NCBI RefSeq assembly: GCF_019112545.1
Contig: NW_025064894.1
Location: forward strand, 956,717 to 1,020,716
Direction: 5' to 3'
From: Guyanagaster necrorhizus
Lineage: Eukaryota; Basidiomycota; Agaricomycetes; Agaricales; Physalacriaceae
DNA length: 64,000 nt
Shown here: positions 22,693 through 36,162 of the stretch, piece by piece
Layout: each line of letters starts with the position of its first letter
How positions within the stretch are numbered: position 1 is the stretch's first letter
Translations under genes and position numbers: made by a program
Notes under the pieces: generated by a model
What the model saw: only the letters and a program-made list of their open reading frames with translations
What the model was told of the DNA's origin: nothing
Databases searched by the model: none

Positions 22693-23774
22693 CCACAAAG
22701 TTCTTGAATTTTAGATGAGCTAATAGTTTCATGAGAATGTTGGCAACCATGTTATCAGTTGGGCAGTATATCAGTCTGATGTGGTCTTGCTTGATGGTTT
22801 GCTGAATGAAATGGTACTGAACTCTAATATGTTTCATTTGTTCATGGAATACTGAATCCTTGGCAATAGAAAGTGCATTTTAGCTATCAGAGAAAAGAAT
22901 GGTAGGATTTGTTGGGTAAATAGAAGGGTTTGCAATGAAGATGGAGAGCTCTGAGAGGAGTTTGTGAAGCCATATCATGTTCTTTGATGCTGGTGTGAGT
23001 CCAACATATTCTGATTCACCAGTGCAGACAGTAACAATTGGTTGCTTTCTTGATGTCCACATAACAGCACCTTAATCTATAAATAGGACAAATCCAGACA
23101 TAGACTTTTGTCCAGGCTGGTTGGCATATGCTGCATCATGATAGTCCTTAGGACTGATGCCAGGACCACCAATTACAAGCCATTGATTGCATATACCCTT
23201 GAGATAACAGAGGACTTGAAATCCTGCTTTTAGGTGAGTTGAACATGGATATTCCATGAATTGTGATAATGCTGATACTGGATAGCTGATTTCAGGGTGA
23301 GATACAACTGCAACATACATGAGAGACCCTAGCAGCTCATGATAGAGTGCTTTTTCATGTGGCATAACAGATTCCATGAATATGGAGGGTGAATCCAGGT
23401 TTAGATCAAGATTTGCTTCTATTGGTATCACAAATAGTGCCATGTTCTGAACTCTGAATTATTTTGCAATCTGATCAATGTAGGCTGGCTGTCCAATGCT
23501 GATGGTGTACCTTTCCCAGTTCTGAGTGATATGCATCCTCAAGAGCCAATGTATGGGTCCAAGATTAACTAGCTTGAAATGTGAGCCTATTTCTTGTTTG
23601 AATTGGTCTGATTCATTTTGGGAGTCTGCAATGATGGTGAAATCATCTGTGGAAACTGCAACAATAGTATATTTGGTCTCTGATTCGATCCAGTAGAAAA
23701 CAGCCTCATCTGCATTACTGACAGTGAATCCTAGAGAGATCATTATTGTCTTCAGGGTCTGGTACCATCCACAT
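22693..23774 (-). pseudogene. Ty1/copia pol fragment: second half of RT and RNase H
   Basis: Spacer between the arms. Minus-strand reading starts inside the RT domain (GWYQTLKTIMISLGF), passes the active-site region (VSTDDFTIIADS, where the family has Y-V-D-D) and GPIHWLLRMHITQ, then the connection block ALYHELLGSLMYVAVVSHPE and the RNase H block SGFVLFID / WTSRKQPIVTV / ESEYVGLTPA. It ends in the polyprotein tail next to the left arm. Several stops are present. Everything upstream of mid-RT (gag, protease, integrase, first half of RT) is missing and replaced by the right arm. Confidence 0.85.
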
Positions 23775-25573
23775 TGAAGAGGATCTGAGTGTGCACAAGG
23801 TGAAAACTGATACAGCAGAGCATTATCCACTGACCACACTCACACCAACACACACACAAAACTCTTAGTTTGTGGGGGGATTATAATGTGATAAAAGTAG
23901 TAACCAACAAATATAATTGGCTTCTTCAATGAATCCACAGCACACAAACAGTAATAGCATACATACAACAGTCCTAGATCTCTCTAAGTCTCAAAGCTTT
24001 TCATTTTATCTAAACAAGAGGTGACAACAGATGTTGCCAGGCCTTAAGACAAAGGGTACTGCAGCTCAATACAATACATCAAAACACTCTTACAAAACCC
24101 TCAAAATATCCTAAGCACAGCTCAGATCATCTCAAAATCCCTAACACATACAATACATGACTCAAAGCTTCATGCTCTAAGCAAAAACCAATCACAAACA
24201 CATTCACAAGTGCCAAAGAGCACAGGTCTCTGTTCACAAGTTTCCAAACCAGTTGTAGATCCACAGGATTCAAACCTATGTGATCTAGAGACACAAAACA
24301 CAATAAACACTGTCTGACAGACCAAAGGGTTTGAACCTCTGCTACCTGTAGTGCTGTATGTCACAAATACCTCAAAAACTCAAGATGATGCCCTGCAGAC
24401 ACCACTCTCTTATTCTCAGGTTAGAGCATGATCCAAAACCTCTTATTAAATTGGGCTCAAGTCCTTCATGAGCTTTAATGCCTCACTTAGTTCTCACAGC
24501 TCTCTCAAGGATATTCAATAATATGTCTATTCTCTTGTCTGAAGTTACAAACACAAACCCAGAGCTAGAGTGCAAGGCTTTCTGTGCCCAATACACCACA
24601 ACTGTGGGGGTTGGAAACTCCCTTTTCTACTCATACAATGCAGTATTTAAATAATCTACTATGGTACTTACTAATACAACCCTACTATGGTATCTTCAAA
24701 GCATGGTACTCTGTGCTGGATCCCACAGGTATTATTCATGCACATATCACAGTTGCCACACTTATTCACTTTCAGGCCAGGACTGCACAATGTTTCCTCA
24801 CTAGTTGACCTCAGCTAGCTGGCCTAGCCAGGTCTGCTTGCTTTCTTATTTTCCCAGTGACACATCTCTGACAGTGGTAAACTGTTCCAGACCTCTGAAG
24901 TTATCTTCTATGTCTGGAGTCAGCCACAATAGTTATGTTCTCTTTTCTGGTGTCTTGATATTCTCTCTGGCTCACAAAATACACCACTTCTGGCCTGACA
25001 TGCACTAATTAACTCACCTGATATGGTATGTGTCATACCTTAGTATGATGCAGAGTCCCTTGCTGTGTTAAGCATGCTAAGACACTGTAAGTATGTATGT
25101 GAGTCTCTGAGCAGTGCATATGCTATTCATCTCTGAGGGTAGTATTCCTCTATCTATTCTTCTGTTGCCATCATTGCATCTCTCTGTTCAGCACCCAGTT
25201 ATTCAGATACCTTTCTTTGGGTCTTGAATCTCTGTTCTAAAGCATGCCCCATCAGTGCATGATTGATCAATGTGATCAGGATTGCTGATCATATTTTGAT
25301 CATATTCTTTTTATCTTTAGCGTGCCCCCTTGTAATGGTATTAGCATGTTTAGGGCCAAGTGCTAAGACCTCACATGCAGTCTAATCCCTCTGGTATTAG
25401 TCTGCTATTAGGCCATGCACTCTGCTCCTTGTTACTTCAGTTTAGCCTCATGATGGCTAGGTTTCTGTTTGCTCTTTTCCTATTCTCCATTACATGCTTA
25501 CTGGACTGAAATGTCATCCATGTATTTTCAATTTTTGCAATTTTACATGCCTGAACATAGAGAGGGCATGTCA
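23775..25573 (+). repeat. right arm of 1,799-bp inverted repeat
   Basis: Reverse complement of 20894-22692. Starts TGAAGAGGATCTGAG directly against the broken RT and ends GAGGGCATGTCA. Carries the same copia LTR (23882-24309) in plus orientation. Confidence 0.92.
23882..24309 (+). repeat. copia LTR in right arm
   Basis: Mirror of 22158-22585, same TATAATG to AATAAACA ends, also behind the G-rich tract at 23869-23880. Confidence 0.7.
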
Positions 25574-26963
25574 ATATCCTGCTTGTTTTATGCTGTACAG
25601 ACATTTGCACAGCTTGGCATAAATGTTCTGGCCTTTGAGGTGTTCCAGTGATGTGCTTGGTGGAGGCTAAGTGACTAAGAGAGGTGAATAAGGAATGAAC
25701 TCTCAAACACCAACACCTAACCACTCAATACACAATCACCAAATACAGTTGAGGTCAGTTGTTTCAAGTATGATAGAAGTACTCTTGCAGTCTTAAGTAA
25801 AATCAAAGAAACAGTCAATAAAGACAGTTATTCAGCTCTATCTTGCTTTCTAAGATGCAATACTTGTGAGAGTAGTTTATAGCAATGTTTAGGTATAATT
25901 AGGACTTAGAATCAATGCAAAATTGCGCTCCAAATCAACTTAGAATATTCTGAAACCCAATGAACTCTGAAACCCAAATACTAAGTCTATCAAGCACTTA
26001 GGCTTGACTAGCTGCACTCTTGGCAGACTAGTGGTCCTCAAAACCGAAGAACTTGTATTCTGATGCCGAAACTCTTATAGTTTGGAACCCAAATTAATCT
26101 GAAACCCAAAATACAGTTATTATTCCAATTCAATCCTCTCTAAGTGAGAAAGCAACTTAAATAAATCACTAAGTTGAAGCAGAACTCAAAGTCCGTTGTC
26201 CCAGGGACTAGCTACAGTGGGCTAGGAGGCCTGAATGCAGGGGTGGATCGCTTGCTTGCTATTTCCCCCTATTCCCTTCTTTTATACACTAACAACAGGT
26301 ACAGAATCTATAAATAAAGCATTCAAAATAATATTTCTCCTGCTTAAAGCGGAATCATGCCATTATTCCAGAATGGTGGCACTCCTGGACTCCCCTAGGC
26401 TTGCCCAGACCCATCTGGCCACCACACAGCTTTATTTTAAGCTTACAGTGCCTGTGAGTACCTAACTCCTTTCTGTCTACCCAGAGTTTTAATCCTCTGA
26501 GTTATTCTTAGTAGCTTGATTGATCAGGCCCAGTCAGGCCCAGTCAACTGGTCCTATCCACTCTATTCCTCTCAATTATAGGTTTTTTAGGTCACCTGAT
26601 ACCTAGAAAATTTGGACTTAGGCATTTGAGTCAAAACTTGGAGTGCTAGCTGCAAATCATTGGGTCTCTCTTCTTACTACTCTTGGATGATGCTGTCTTT
26701 ACTCAATACTCCACAACTGGCTATGATATTACCCCTAGCTGTCTTTGAATATACTTGTCTTAGTGGCATGTAGAATTGGCTCCAATTGAGGTACCATTTC
26801 TAAGTCCAACTTGAACTTAGTATTAGTGACTAGCATGACTATCAGCTTGGAGCCTCAGCTATAGTCCTCTACTGGCTAATGGTCCTCAGTTATTAGCATA
26901 TTCTAGTGTGTTATACAGGATTTGCAAATTATAGAGCTAAACATGTATCCTGCATATCACTGA
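25574..26963. other. unassigned CpG-poor stretch
   Basis: No recognisable coding domain. A short recurrent phrase CTGAAACCCAA occurs at about 25950, 25966 and 26100. It may be LTR or leader sequence of another retroelement, but I see no matching second copy in the window. Confidence 0.35.
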
Positions 26964-29900
26964 CTAGCAAGTGATTTCACTAAACCAGCCAAAGGACTTA
27001 TTGGTGTGTCATAAGTAGCCATGGGATGAACTTATATGCTCTCTATAGGTAATCATATTTACATGCATTCAAATATACCCTGAGTTGTCTTCTCTATCAA
27101 TGCACTAAAAGAATCACACAAACAAACTCAACTGCCCTCAGGCTAAACAAGAGAAGAGACCCCCAATGAGTGGTTAAAACCATTCAACACAGAATGGACT
27201 TGATGGAACATCAGGAATGCTAAGACCAAAGAAGAGGCAGTCACCATCTTACAGGGATTGATCCATCAATCTAGGATTGGAAAAGTAGATGATGAGCTAG
27301 TTGAAGGAATGAAAGGAGCAGAATGAGAGAAGATGCTAGAGTGGCTGGATGAGCTCTGGAGACCCAAAAGATTCATCCAATAACAAAAAGCCTACAGACA
27401 TGAACTCATTACCAAGGCACAAATACAGATGCTCTCAAATCATGCCATATTCACCATCACCACCCTAATTGACAGTAGTTGTATAGGGAGTTCCATCAAC
27501 CAGGCCTTCATTGATAGGCACCAACTCCTCACCAAAGCTACAGCAGCCTCTATTCTGGTCTATAATGCTGACAGAACCAAGAATCAAGCCAGGTCAATCA
27601 CTGAGTTTATAGAACTCCAATTAACCATCAGAGACCATGTGGAAAGGATTGACCTTGCCATCACTGATCTAGACACCAAGAAACTATTCCTTAGATATGA
27701 CAGGCTAATACAGCACAATCTGCTCATCAATTGGAAGAATGAGTGCATCACCTTCACCTGATGTCAGTGCTGAAAGACACTATTTATGCTCCTAGACAGC
27801 AATGACAAGGACAAGTGGAATAAAGAGATGGAGGATGGTGAGACAATCCTTGCCATTGACATAGACCCTGCACTACATTTATGGGTGGTCCACTATGCTA
27901 ATGACTTAGCAGCTAGAGCCAATCAGGAGAAGGAAGTTAGGACATTCAAGAAAATGGTATCTGAATGGGCACTGGACTACCATGATATATTTGAGAAAGA
28001 AAACTTTGATGAACTTCCTGAACCCAAACTATGAGACTATACCATTGAATTGGTACTGAATGCAAGTGCCAATCTTGATTGCAAGGTGTACTCTCTTAGA
28101 CACTATGAGCAACTAGAACTCAACAAATTCCTTGATGAAAACCTCACTAGCAGATAAATCTGACCATCCAAGTCACCAATGGCCTCTCCCTTCTTCTTTG
28201 TTAAAAAGAAGGATGGTAAGCTTTGACTGGTCCAAGACTATCAAAGGTTAAATGAGATGACCATCAAGAATTGGTATTCCTTACCACTCATTTCAGAACT
28301 CATGAATAAGCTCTGAGAGACCCACTACTACACCAAGCTTGATGTTTGATGGGAATATAATAACATATGGATCAAGGAGGGGGATGAATGGAAGGTGGCC
28401 TTCCATACCAACTGGAGACTATTCAAACTGACCATCATGTTCTTTGGATTAACCAATTCTCTAGCAACTTTTCAGTGGATGATGAACAACATCTTCAAGA
28501 ATCTGATCACCACCAGAAAGGTAACAATTTACCTGGATGACATACTAATTATGTCCAGAGACAGGAAAGAACATTGATGGTTGGTATAACAGATACTTGA
28601 GTTGATGAGGAAGCACAGATTATTTCTCAAGACTGAGAAATGTGAGTTCAAGATCCTGGAGACTGAATATCTAAGAGTCATCATCAGCAAAGAAAGTATA
28701 TGGATGGATCCAGTCAAGGTTGCTGGAGTGACAGAATGGCCTGAACCAATGAAGAAGAAGGAACTCCAGTCATTCTTAGGGTTTACCAACTTCTACCAGT
28801 GGTTTATACACAACTACTGCAAGATCATTCAACCTATGACACAACTCACTGGCAATGCCCTGTGGACATGGGGAATTTCCCAGCAAACAGCATTCACTAA
28901 CCTGAAGAAAAGATTGGCCAAAGATGTCATTCTGACTATACCATCCCAGGAAGAAAGATTTAGGGTAGAGGCTGATTCAAGTGAAGAGGCTATTAGTGCT
29001 GTTCTCTCACAGAAACAGGAGGGAAGATGGTGGCCAGTGGCATTCCTCTCTAAGGCCCTGTCAATCACAGAAAGAAACTATGAGATTTATGACAAGAAGT
29101 TGCTAGCTATTATACTAGCACTAGCAGAATGGTACTATTATCTGATTAGAGCAATGCAAATGTTCAAAGTCTGGATGGATCATCAGAACTTGTGATGCTT
29201 TCAACTTCCCCAGAAGCTGAACCAATGACAAGTCTGGTGGATAACCAAACTCACTGAGTATGACTACACACTACACCACAAGGCCAGAATGGCCAACAAG
29301 AAGGCCAATCTCCTGAGTCAACAGGCAGATCACAGTCAAGGAGGGAAGGACAACAAGAAGGTAATACTGTTAAAGCTGGAGCACTTTCATGCTATGATAA
29401 TGCCAACAGAAGAGAAAGTTCACACCAAGATATAAAGCATGATATGACAACCAAGTCTATGGGATCAGAGAATTGTAACATTGCTAAACCATGAGAGAGG
29501 CATCATGAAGTGTGATGACCTGCTCTACTATAATGAGTGCATTTACATTCTCTGACAATCAATGCTGTGAGGGGAGATCATCACTATGTCACATGACCAT
29601 ACAATGGCCAGACACTCAGAAATCTCAAAAACAAAGGAGTTAGTATTGAGAGAGTACTGGTGGCCAAAATTAGGACAGGACATTGACAAATACATGAAGG
29701 GCTGTGAAACCTGTCAGAGGACCAAGTCTTCTACATGGGCCCAATCAGCACCACTTCACCCAAACAAGATCTCCACAACCCCCTGGACTCACATCTCTGT
29801 CAATATGATTACTGGACTATCTGACTGTAATGGCTATGATGTGATCATCATTATAGTTGACTGATTCTCAAAAGTGATCATTCTAATTGCATGCACCACT

Positions 29901-30860
29901 GAACTCTCATTAGAAGGATGGGCCAAAATCTTCAGAAATGAGGTCTATTTCAAATATAGCATGCCACAAGTCATCATCTTGGACTGAGGACCTCAATTCA
30001 TCTCCAAGTTTTTAAACAACCTATATTGACTTCTTGGGATCCAAAGCAATGCCTCTACTGCATACCATCCACAAATGGATGGACAGACAGAGCAGGTCAA
30101 CCAAGAACTTAAAAAGTATTTATATATGTTTATTAACTACAGACAGAATGATTGGATGGAGTGGCTTGCTCTTGCAAGTTTCCAACACAACAACCATGTC
30201 CATTCAGCCATCAGGAAGACCCTTTTCTTTGTTAATTATGGATGACACCCTAACATCACCACCACCACATGATCCCACACTTCTACATCTGCTTCCATCA
30301 ACTTCACCACTGAAATGGCAAAAATTCATCTTGAAACACAGACTGCCCTTGAGAAAGCCACCACTGCCATGAAAATACAATACAATAAACATCACTGAGC
30401 AGCACACACCTATACTATCAACAACAAAGTTTGACTTGACACAACAAACCTTCACCTATCTTATCTCAAATGAAAGCTCACTGACAAATGAATCAGCCTG
30501 TTTTCCATCCTGTCAAAGGTCAGTGCTTCAGCATACAAGCTTTGACTCCTCATCTCATGGTGCATCCATGATACATTCAATAAGTCTCTTTTAACTCTGT
30601 ATGTAATCCCTGCATTCCCAAATCAACAATGGCCACCATCTCCATCCTCTGACCTCATCAATAAAGAGAAACATTACAAAATCAACCAAATCCTCAACCA
30701 TAAAACATGCAAAGTCAAAGCATGAGACAGAGGTATGATGATGACTATCAACTACCTGATCAGTTGGAAGGGATATGGCCTAGAGTCTAATCAGTGGGTC
30801 AATGAAAAACACATGAATGTAGAGGCAGCCATACATGATTACAAATTATCCCTAAATTAA
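26964..30860 (+). pseudogene. element H pol remnant
   Basis: Protease with LIDSSCIGSSIN at about 27468 (family motif D-S-G changed to D-S-S), RT with TIYLDDILIMS at about 28522 and ETEYLRVIIS, RNase H with FRVEADSSEEAIS (28957) and ERNYEIYDKKLLAIIL. The integrase zinc region is GCETCQRTKSS (29700). Integrase core follows, then the tail KVWLD-type block and a chromodomain ending in YKLSLN at 30857. Many TGA stops sit where A or E has Arg, e.g. after LIVD at 29864. Confidence 0.85.
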
Positions 30861-30893
30861 GCCATCAGAATAATGGTCTTAAGAAGGGGGTAA

Positions 30894-31051
30894 TGTTATG
30901 ATTTCTCACTATTTTCTTTTCTTTTATCTCTATTTATGCTTAGTCAAGATGTCTAGGTCAGCACTTAGGACCATGGAACAATCTTAGTCAGCATATTAAC
31001 CATTGTCTCATGATATATAGTGACCCTCCAACAATGAGACAATCTCCCTTT
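30894..31051 (+). repeat. element H 3' LTR, interrupted
   Basis: TGTTATGATTTCTCAC at 30894 follows the purine tract AGAAGGGGGTAA. The LTR is cut at CCTTT (31047-31051) by the LTR of element C. Its remaining part must lie beyond the window. Confidence 0.75.
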
Positions 31052-31521
31052 TGTTATGATTTTTCCTTTTTTTCTTCTTTTATTCAAGAGATTAACCCCT
31101 ATTTTGCTTAGTCAGGATGCCTAGACCAGTGCTCAGAACCATGGGACAGGCTTAGTCATCACAACAATGCCTAGTCAGTCATTGTCCTTCAACATGACAG
31201 TAACTGCTCAATGACAGACAATACCCTTTTGTAGATAGCTTAATGACACTGGACAAAACACTCTATAATGCCAGGATGCACAATTAGGTAGTTATATCTA
31301 TAGAATGAATGATGACTAGTATATAAGTAGTGTAGCTCTCACTGTAGTATCTTCAGCTTTGAGCTAAAGTTTTATTCTTCATCATCTTATTTCAAGCCAA
31401 TCTAAAGGCCTTATGATACAAAGTCACATAACACATCAAGTGAACTCTGACATCATTGTCTGAAGTGCAAGACAGTGTCAGTTTATCATATGTTTAGATC
31501 ACATGTCATTTAGGCTTAACA
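31052..31521 (+). repeat. element C 5' LTR
   Basis: 470 bp, TGTTATGATTTTTCC to GGCTTAACA. R-start AGCTTTGAGCTAA; primer site just after the LTR TTAGCTTGAAGCT. The pair matches if one CpG transition is undone on each side. Confidence 0.88.
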
Positions 31522-31577
31522 ATTAGCTTGAAGCTTCTAGCTTCTCTTTCTCAAGCCCAATTGTGCTGAGAAACTGA

Positions 31578-31702
31578 ATGTCCCTCTTGATCAACTCATC
31601 AGACCTGAACTTCACTCATGAGTTTTTTGAACTTCTTGCTTCTATCATTAGAACTTTGTTAGGATTATTGGTGATCATATAGCTGTGCTGTGGATGCCAA
31701 TC
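31578..31702 (+). pseudogene. element C ORF0, N-terminal part
   Basis: Start MSLLINSSDLNFTHEFF followed by ELLASIIRTLLGLLVII, the conserved membrane helix, then a TAG. The frame continues after B at 47600 (ITAW-like WAIHRYQEFQHI). Confidence 0.7.
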
Positions 31703-32160
31703 TGTTAGGCCCAAGCATCATATAAAGGAAACCATATGATAAACAGAAGCTACCTCACACTTTGGGTAGTTGTCTGAGTTCACTGATGTGATTTACTGCA
31801 GTATGTCACAAGGCTAAGAGTATAGCTTGAGAGTAGAATGGTAGGAATAAACTTTTAGCTCGAAGCTGAGGTTTCTCCAGCAAGAGCAAGCCTCTTAAAT
31901 ACTATTTACTGTTTGCTATTAATACTTGTACTTATTATGTGTCTCTCTGTCCTGGATGCTTGTTGTCCTCAAGCATCACTATCATACATAAAAGGTTGAT
32001 TGTATGCTTGTTGTTGGGCATTGGTTGCATCAGAGAGCTATAGCAAAGTCAGCTTGTTGTGATGACTAAGCCCTTCCCATGGTCCTAAGTGCTTGTCTTT
32101 TGGTGCCTTGACTAAGCATAAATAGGGGTTTAAACATGAAAAGGAGGGAAAATCATAATA
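31703..32160 (-). repeat. element B 3' LTR
   Basis: 458 bp, TGTTAGGCCCAAGC to AATCATAATA (decayed ATAACA). Confidence 0.9.
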
Positions 32161-32193
32161 TTATCCTCTTCTTAAGACCATCATCCCAATGGC

Positions 32194-35100
32194 TTAATTT
32201 AGGGATAGTTCATAGTCATAGATGGCATCATCTGCATTCATGTATTTTTCATTTATCCATTGATTGGACTCTAGTCTATACTCCTTCCAGCTCATGAGAT
32301 AATCTACCATCGTCATTGTTCCCCCACCCTTTGTCTTGATTTTTTGTAGTTTATAGTTCAGGACTTGATCAACCTCATAGTGTTCTTTGTTGTCAATCAG
32401 ATCTGGTGGTGGTGGTGGGGGCTTTTCTTGGTTAGGGAAGGCTGGTGCGATGTAAGGAGATAACAGTGTCTCATTAAAGATGTCATGAATTTTCCAGGAG
32501 TCTGGAAGGCACAACTTGTAGGCACTTGGTCCAATTTTTGAGATGATTGAGAAGGGGCCTGTTCACTTGTCGGTGAGTTTTTGTTTGGAGCATGGTAGAT
32601 GAAGGTTCATTGTGTCTAGCCATACTTTGTCATTGGCTGAGTATTCATGGGCTGGCTGGTGATGTTTGTCATACTGTGCTTTCATAGATAGGGCAGTTTT
32701 TTCAAGTGCTGTTTTTGTTTTGTTATGGATTTTTGTCATTGTTGCAGCAAACTCCATTGAGGTGGGTGTGGTTGTTTGAAGTCATTCTGTGTGCACAACA
32801 TTTGGGTGTCACCCGTAATTGATGAAGAATAGTGTTTTTCCCATCGCAGAATAGATTTGATTGTTGTATTGGAAGGCTGCAAGAGCTAACCACTCTACCC
32901 AGTCATCTTGCCAGTAATTGATGAAAAGTCACAGGTACTTTTCGACTTCTTAGTTGGTGCATTCCATTTGTCCATTGGTTTGCAGATGGTATGTGGTGGA
33001 TGCATTCCACTTGATGTGTAAGAGTTGGTATAGGTTATCCAGGAATTTGGAGATGAATTGTGGTCCTCTGTCTGAGATGATGACCTGAGGCATGCCATAT
33101 TTTGCATATACCTCATCTCATAAGATTTTTGCCCATCCTTCTGAAGTTAATTCAGTCAAGCAGGTGATTGGGATGATCACCTTTGAGAAGCAGTCGACTA
33201 TGACAATGATTGTGTCATACTCCTGATAGTCTGGTAACCCAGTGATCATGTCTACTGAGATGTGGGTCCATGGTGAGGTTGGAACCTCGTTTGGATGTAG
33301 GAGAGCAGTGCAAGCTTGTGTCGATGATTTTCCCCATTGGCAGACTTTGTATGCTTTGATATATGTGGTGATGTCATTGCCCATTTTGGGCCACCAGTAT
33401 TCTTATAATATCAATTCTTTGGTCTTGGCGATACCAAGATGGCTGGCAGTGGCATGATTATAGCAGATGGCAATGATTTCACCTTGAAGTCCCTGGTCTT
33501 GTGGAATATAGATATGTCTGTTATAATAAATCATTCCTCCTTCCTTTGTCATCCCTCATTTGTGATTAAGGGAAGGAGCGATCCACTGGTCCCATCTGTG
33601 ACTGTCACAAGTTGCACTTTTTATGCACTCATGAATCTCTTCCTCTGTTGGCATCATCATGGCCCTGAAGTGCTTAGGGCACAACAGTGTCATGCCTTCA
33701 TTGTCAGTTCCTCCTTGGTTGTGGTCTGCCCTTCAGCTGAGCAGATCAGCCTTTTTATTGGCAGTCCCTGCTTTGTGGTGGAGTGTGTACTGGTACTGGC
33801 TTAGTTTCATAACCTATCTCACCTGTTGATGATTAAGTTTCTGTGGTTGTCAGAAGTATCAGAGATTTTGATAGTCAGTCCAGATTTCAAAAATCTCAGC
33901 TGCCTCGATCAAGTAATGTTGCCACTCCTCAAGAGTGAGCATAATGGTGAGAAGCTTCTTGTTGTATATTTCATAGTTCTGTTCTGTGATGATGAGTGCT
34001 TTCAACAGGAATGTGACCAGCCACCACTTATTGTCTTGTTCTTGAGACAAGAGAGCCCCAATAGCCCCCTCACTTGAGTCAGCTTCGACTCGAAACTTTC
34101 TTTCCTGGGTTGGGATGATGAGTATGACATCTTCTGCTAGCTGTCTTTTAAGATCATTGAAGGCAGTTTGCTGAGAGAGGCCTCAGGTCCAAGGGGTGTT
34201 GCCAGTTAGCTGCATTATTGAGCAGACCATCTTGCTATAATCTCAAATAAAATGTCGATAGAAGTTTGTAAATCTGAGAAATGATTGGAGTTCTCTTTTC
34301 CTAGTTGGTTCAGGCCACTCCATTACCCCTGCAACCTTGACCGGATCCATCCAGATGCTCCCTTCAGAGATGATGACTCCCAGATATTCTGTCTCAAGTA
34401 CTTCAAACTTGCATTTTTTGGCTTTCAGGAATAGTTTGTGCTTCCTCATGAGGTTTAGTACCTGTCATACTAGCTTCCTGTGCTTCTCCTAGACATGATC
34501 AGAATGTCATCGAGATAGATGGTGACCTTTCCAGTGGCAATGAGATCTTTGAAAATGTCATTCATCATCCATTGGAATGTGGCCAGAGAATTGGTGAGTC
34601 CAAAGAACATTACTGTTGGCTCAAACAGTCTCCAGTTTGTTTTGAATGCTGCCTTTCATTTGTCACCCTCCTTGATATGGACATTGTTATATCCCCATCA
34701 GACATCGAGTTTCATGTAATATTTAGTGCCTTGGAGTTTGTCCATTAGTTCAGAGATTAATAGAAGAGAGTATCAATTTTTTATGGTCATCTCATTAAGT
34801 TTCCAGTAGTCTTGGACTGGCCAGAGTTTTCCATCCTTCTTTTTGATGAAGAAGAATGGTGATGCCATAGGGGATTTGGAAGGTCTTATTCACTCGCTAA
34901 ACAAGTTCTTGTCAAGAAACTTGTCAAGTTCCTGTTGTTCATGGTTGCTAAGTGGATAGGTCTTGCAGTCCAAGTTGGCACTCGTATTTGAGACTAGTTC
35001 GATGGTGTGGTCCCAGGGCTTTGGCTTTGGCAGTTCATCGAAACTCTCCTTTTCGAACAAGTCTTTGAAGTCGCATGCTCAGTTGGATACCATTTCTTTG

Positions 35101-35891
35101 AAGATTCTTTCCACTTTTTGTTTGTTAGCTTTAGCAGCTAGGTTGTTGGCATGATGCATTGCATGAATGTGTAATTCTTGTTGAAGGTCCACTGTGAGAA
35201 TTGTTTCCTCATCCTCCATTTCCTCATCCCACCAGTCTTTGGGGTCCCCATTGGGGAGTTCAAACAGAACTTTTCTGCAGTGGCATCTTGTGAATGTGAT
35301 CTGCCTAGTTTTTTAATTGATAAGTGGATTATGATGTATCAACCAGTCATGACTGAGGAAGACTTCTTTGGTCCCAAGGTCTGTGACTGTGAGGTCGATC
35401 TGCTCCAAATGATCCCTAATAGTGAGCCTGAGTTCCACAAATTCAGTGATTGAGCCAGCCTGGTTCTTGGTTCTATCAGCATTGTAGACTGGGATTGGGG
35501 TGGAGTTCATCTAGCCACTCCAGGGCTCAACACCATTCAGCCTTTTTCATCCCTTCTACCATTTGGTTGATGACTTCCTCAACTCGGGTTCGATGGACCC
35601 AGTTCCTGAGTACAGCTTTTGCCATGGCTTTGTTTGCAGCATCCTTGATGGCCCTCCATGTCCATTCAGTCTCGAATGGTTTGAGCCAAGTTTTGGGGCT
35701 CTCTGCCTGTGTTCAGCCTGAAGGCATTTGAGTTTTTTGTGTGATTCTCTGATGTGCATGGCATAACTGGGTATATTCGAATGCATGATAGAAACAGTCA
35801 TAGAGGTATCTACAGAGGCACTATCAGTCTGGCTAGTGGCTGAGGTTTGCACACCATAAGTCCTTTTGGCCAATCCAGTGGAATTGCTCAC
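32194..35891 (-). pseudogene. element B pol
   Basis: Starts at the family overlap CAGTGAGCAATTCCAC near 35895. Block HSNIPSYAMHIRESHKKL, protease region about 35550-35310, RT about 35060-34220 (ETEYLGVIISEGSIWMD at 34350; YLDD region near 34520), RNase H 34200-33780, integrase 33440-32560 (HISVDMITGLPDYQEYD, KVWLDTMNLHLPCSKQKL), chromodomain 32400-32194 with MTMVDYLMSWKEY and QWINEKYMNADDAI. Stops in nearly every domain, mostly TGA. Confidence 0.85.
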
Positions 35892-36162
35892 TGGCTGGCC
35901 TCATCTTTTACTTTCTCGACTTTAGTCTCTTTCTCCAGTTCTTCATCCTCCTTCTGTAATTTGATGATCTGGGCTCTGATGTCTTCTCAGGTTCTTTTCT
36001 TCTTCAGGCAATCTTTCACCATATGCCCCTTCTGACTGCAATTGAAACACTTTCCTTCCTTCTTCATGTGGTCTATGTCCATCAGCTTTTCTGTCCCCAT
36101 GTACATGGTTCCAGTTCCTGTTTTGTAAGAGGTCAGGGCCATAGAGGCTCTCTGTGGTTTCC
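35888..36162 (-). pseudogene. element B gag 3' end with CCHC knuckle
   Basis: CFNCSQKGHMVKDC is read at about 36049-36008, preceded by the short linker MDIDHMKKEGK and followed by the charged tail. It is cut upstream at 36162 by element A. Confidence 0.85.

Larger units (their letters stand above)
26964..31051 (+). mobile_element. element H: 5'-truncated Ty3/gypsy chromovirus
   Basis: Begins at the start of pol (equivalent of the CACTGA-TCAGCCAAAGGACTT block of element A), runs through pol to the chromodomain stop at 30860, and ends in the first 158 bp of its 3' LTR (30894-31051), where element C is inserted. Gag, ORF0 and the 5' LTR are absent. Confidence 0.82.

Noticed and set aside
20894..25573. 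Inverted repeat as terminal inverted repeats of a DNA transposon
   Set aside because: The arm contains a copia 3' end and LTR plus flank, the spacer is a partial copia pol, and I see no transposase and no target duplication around the outer ends.
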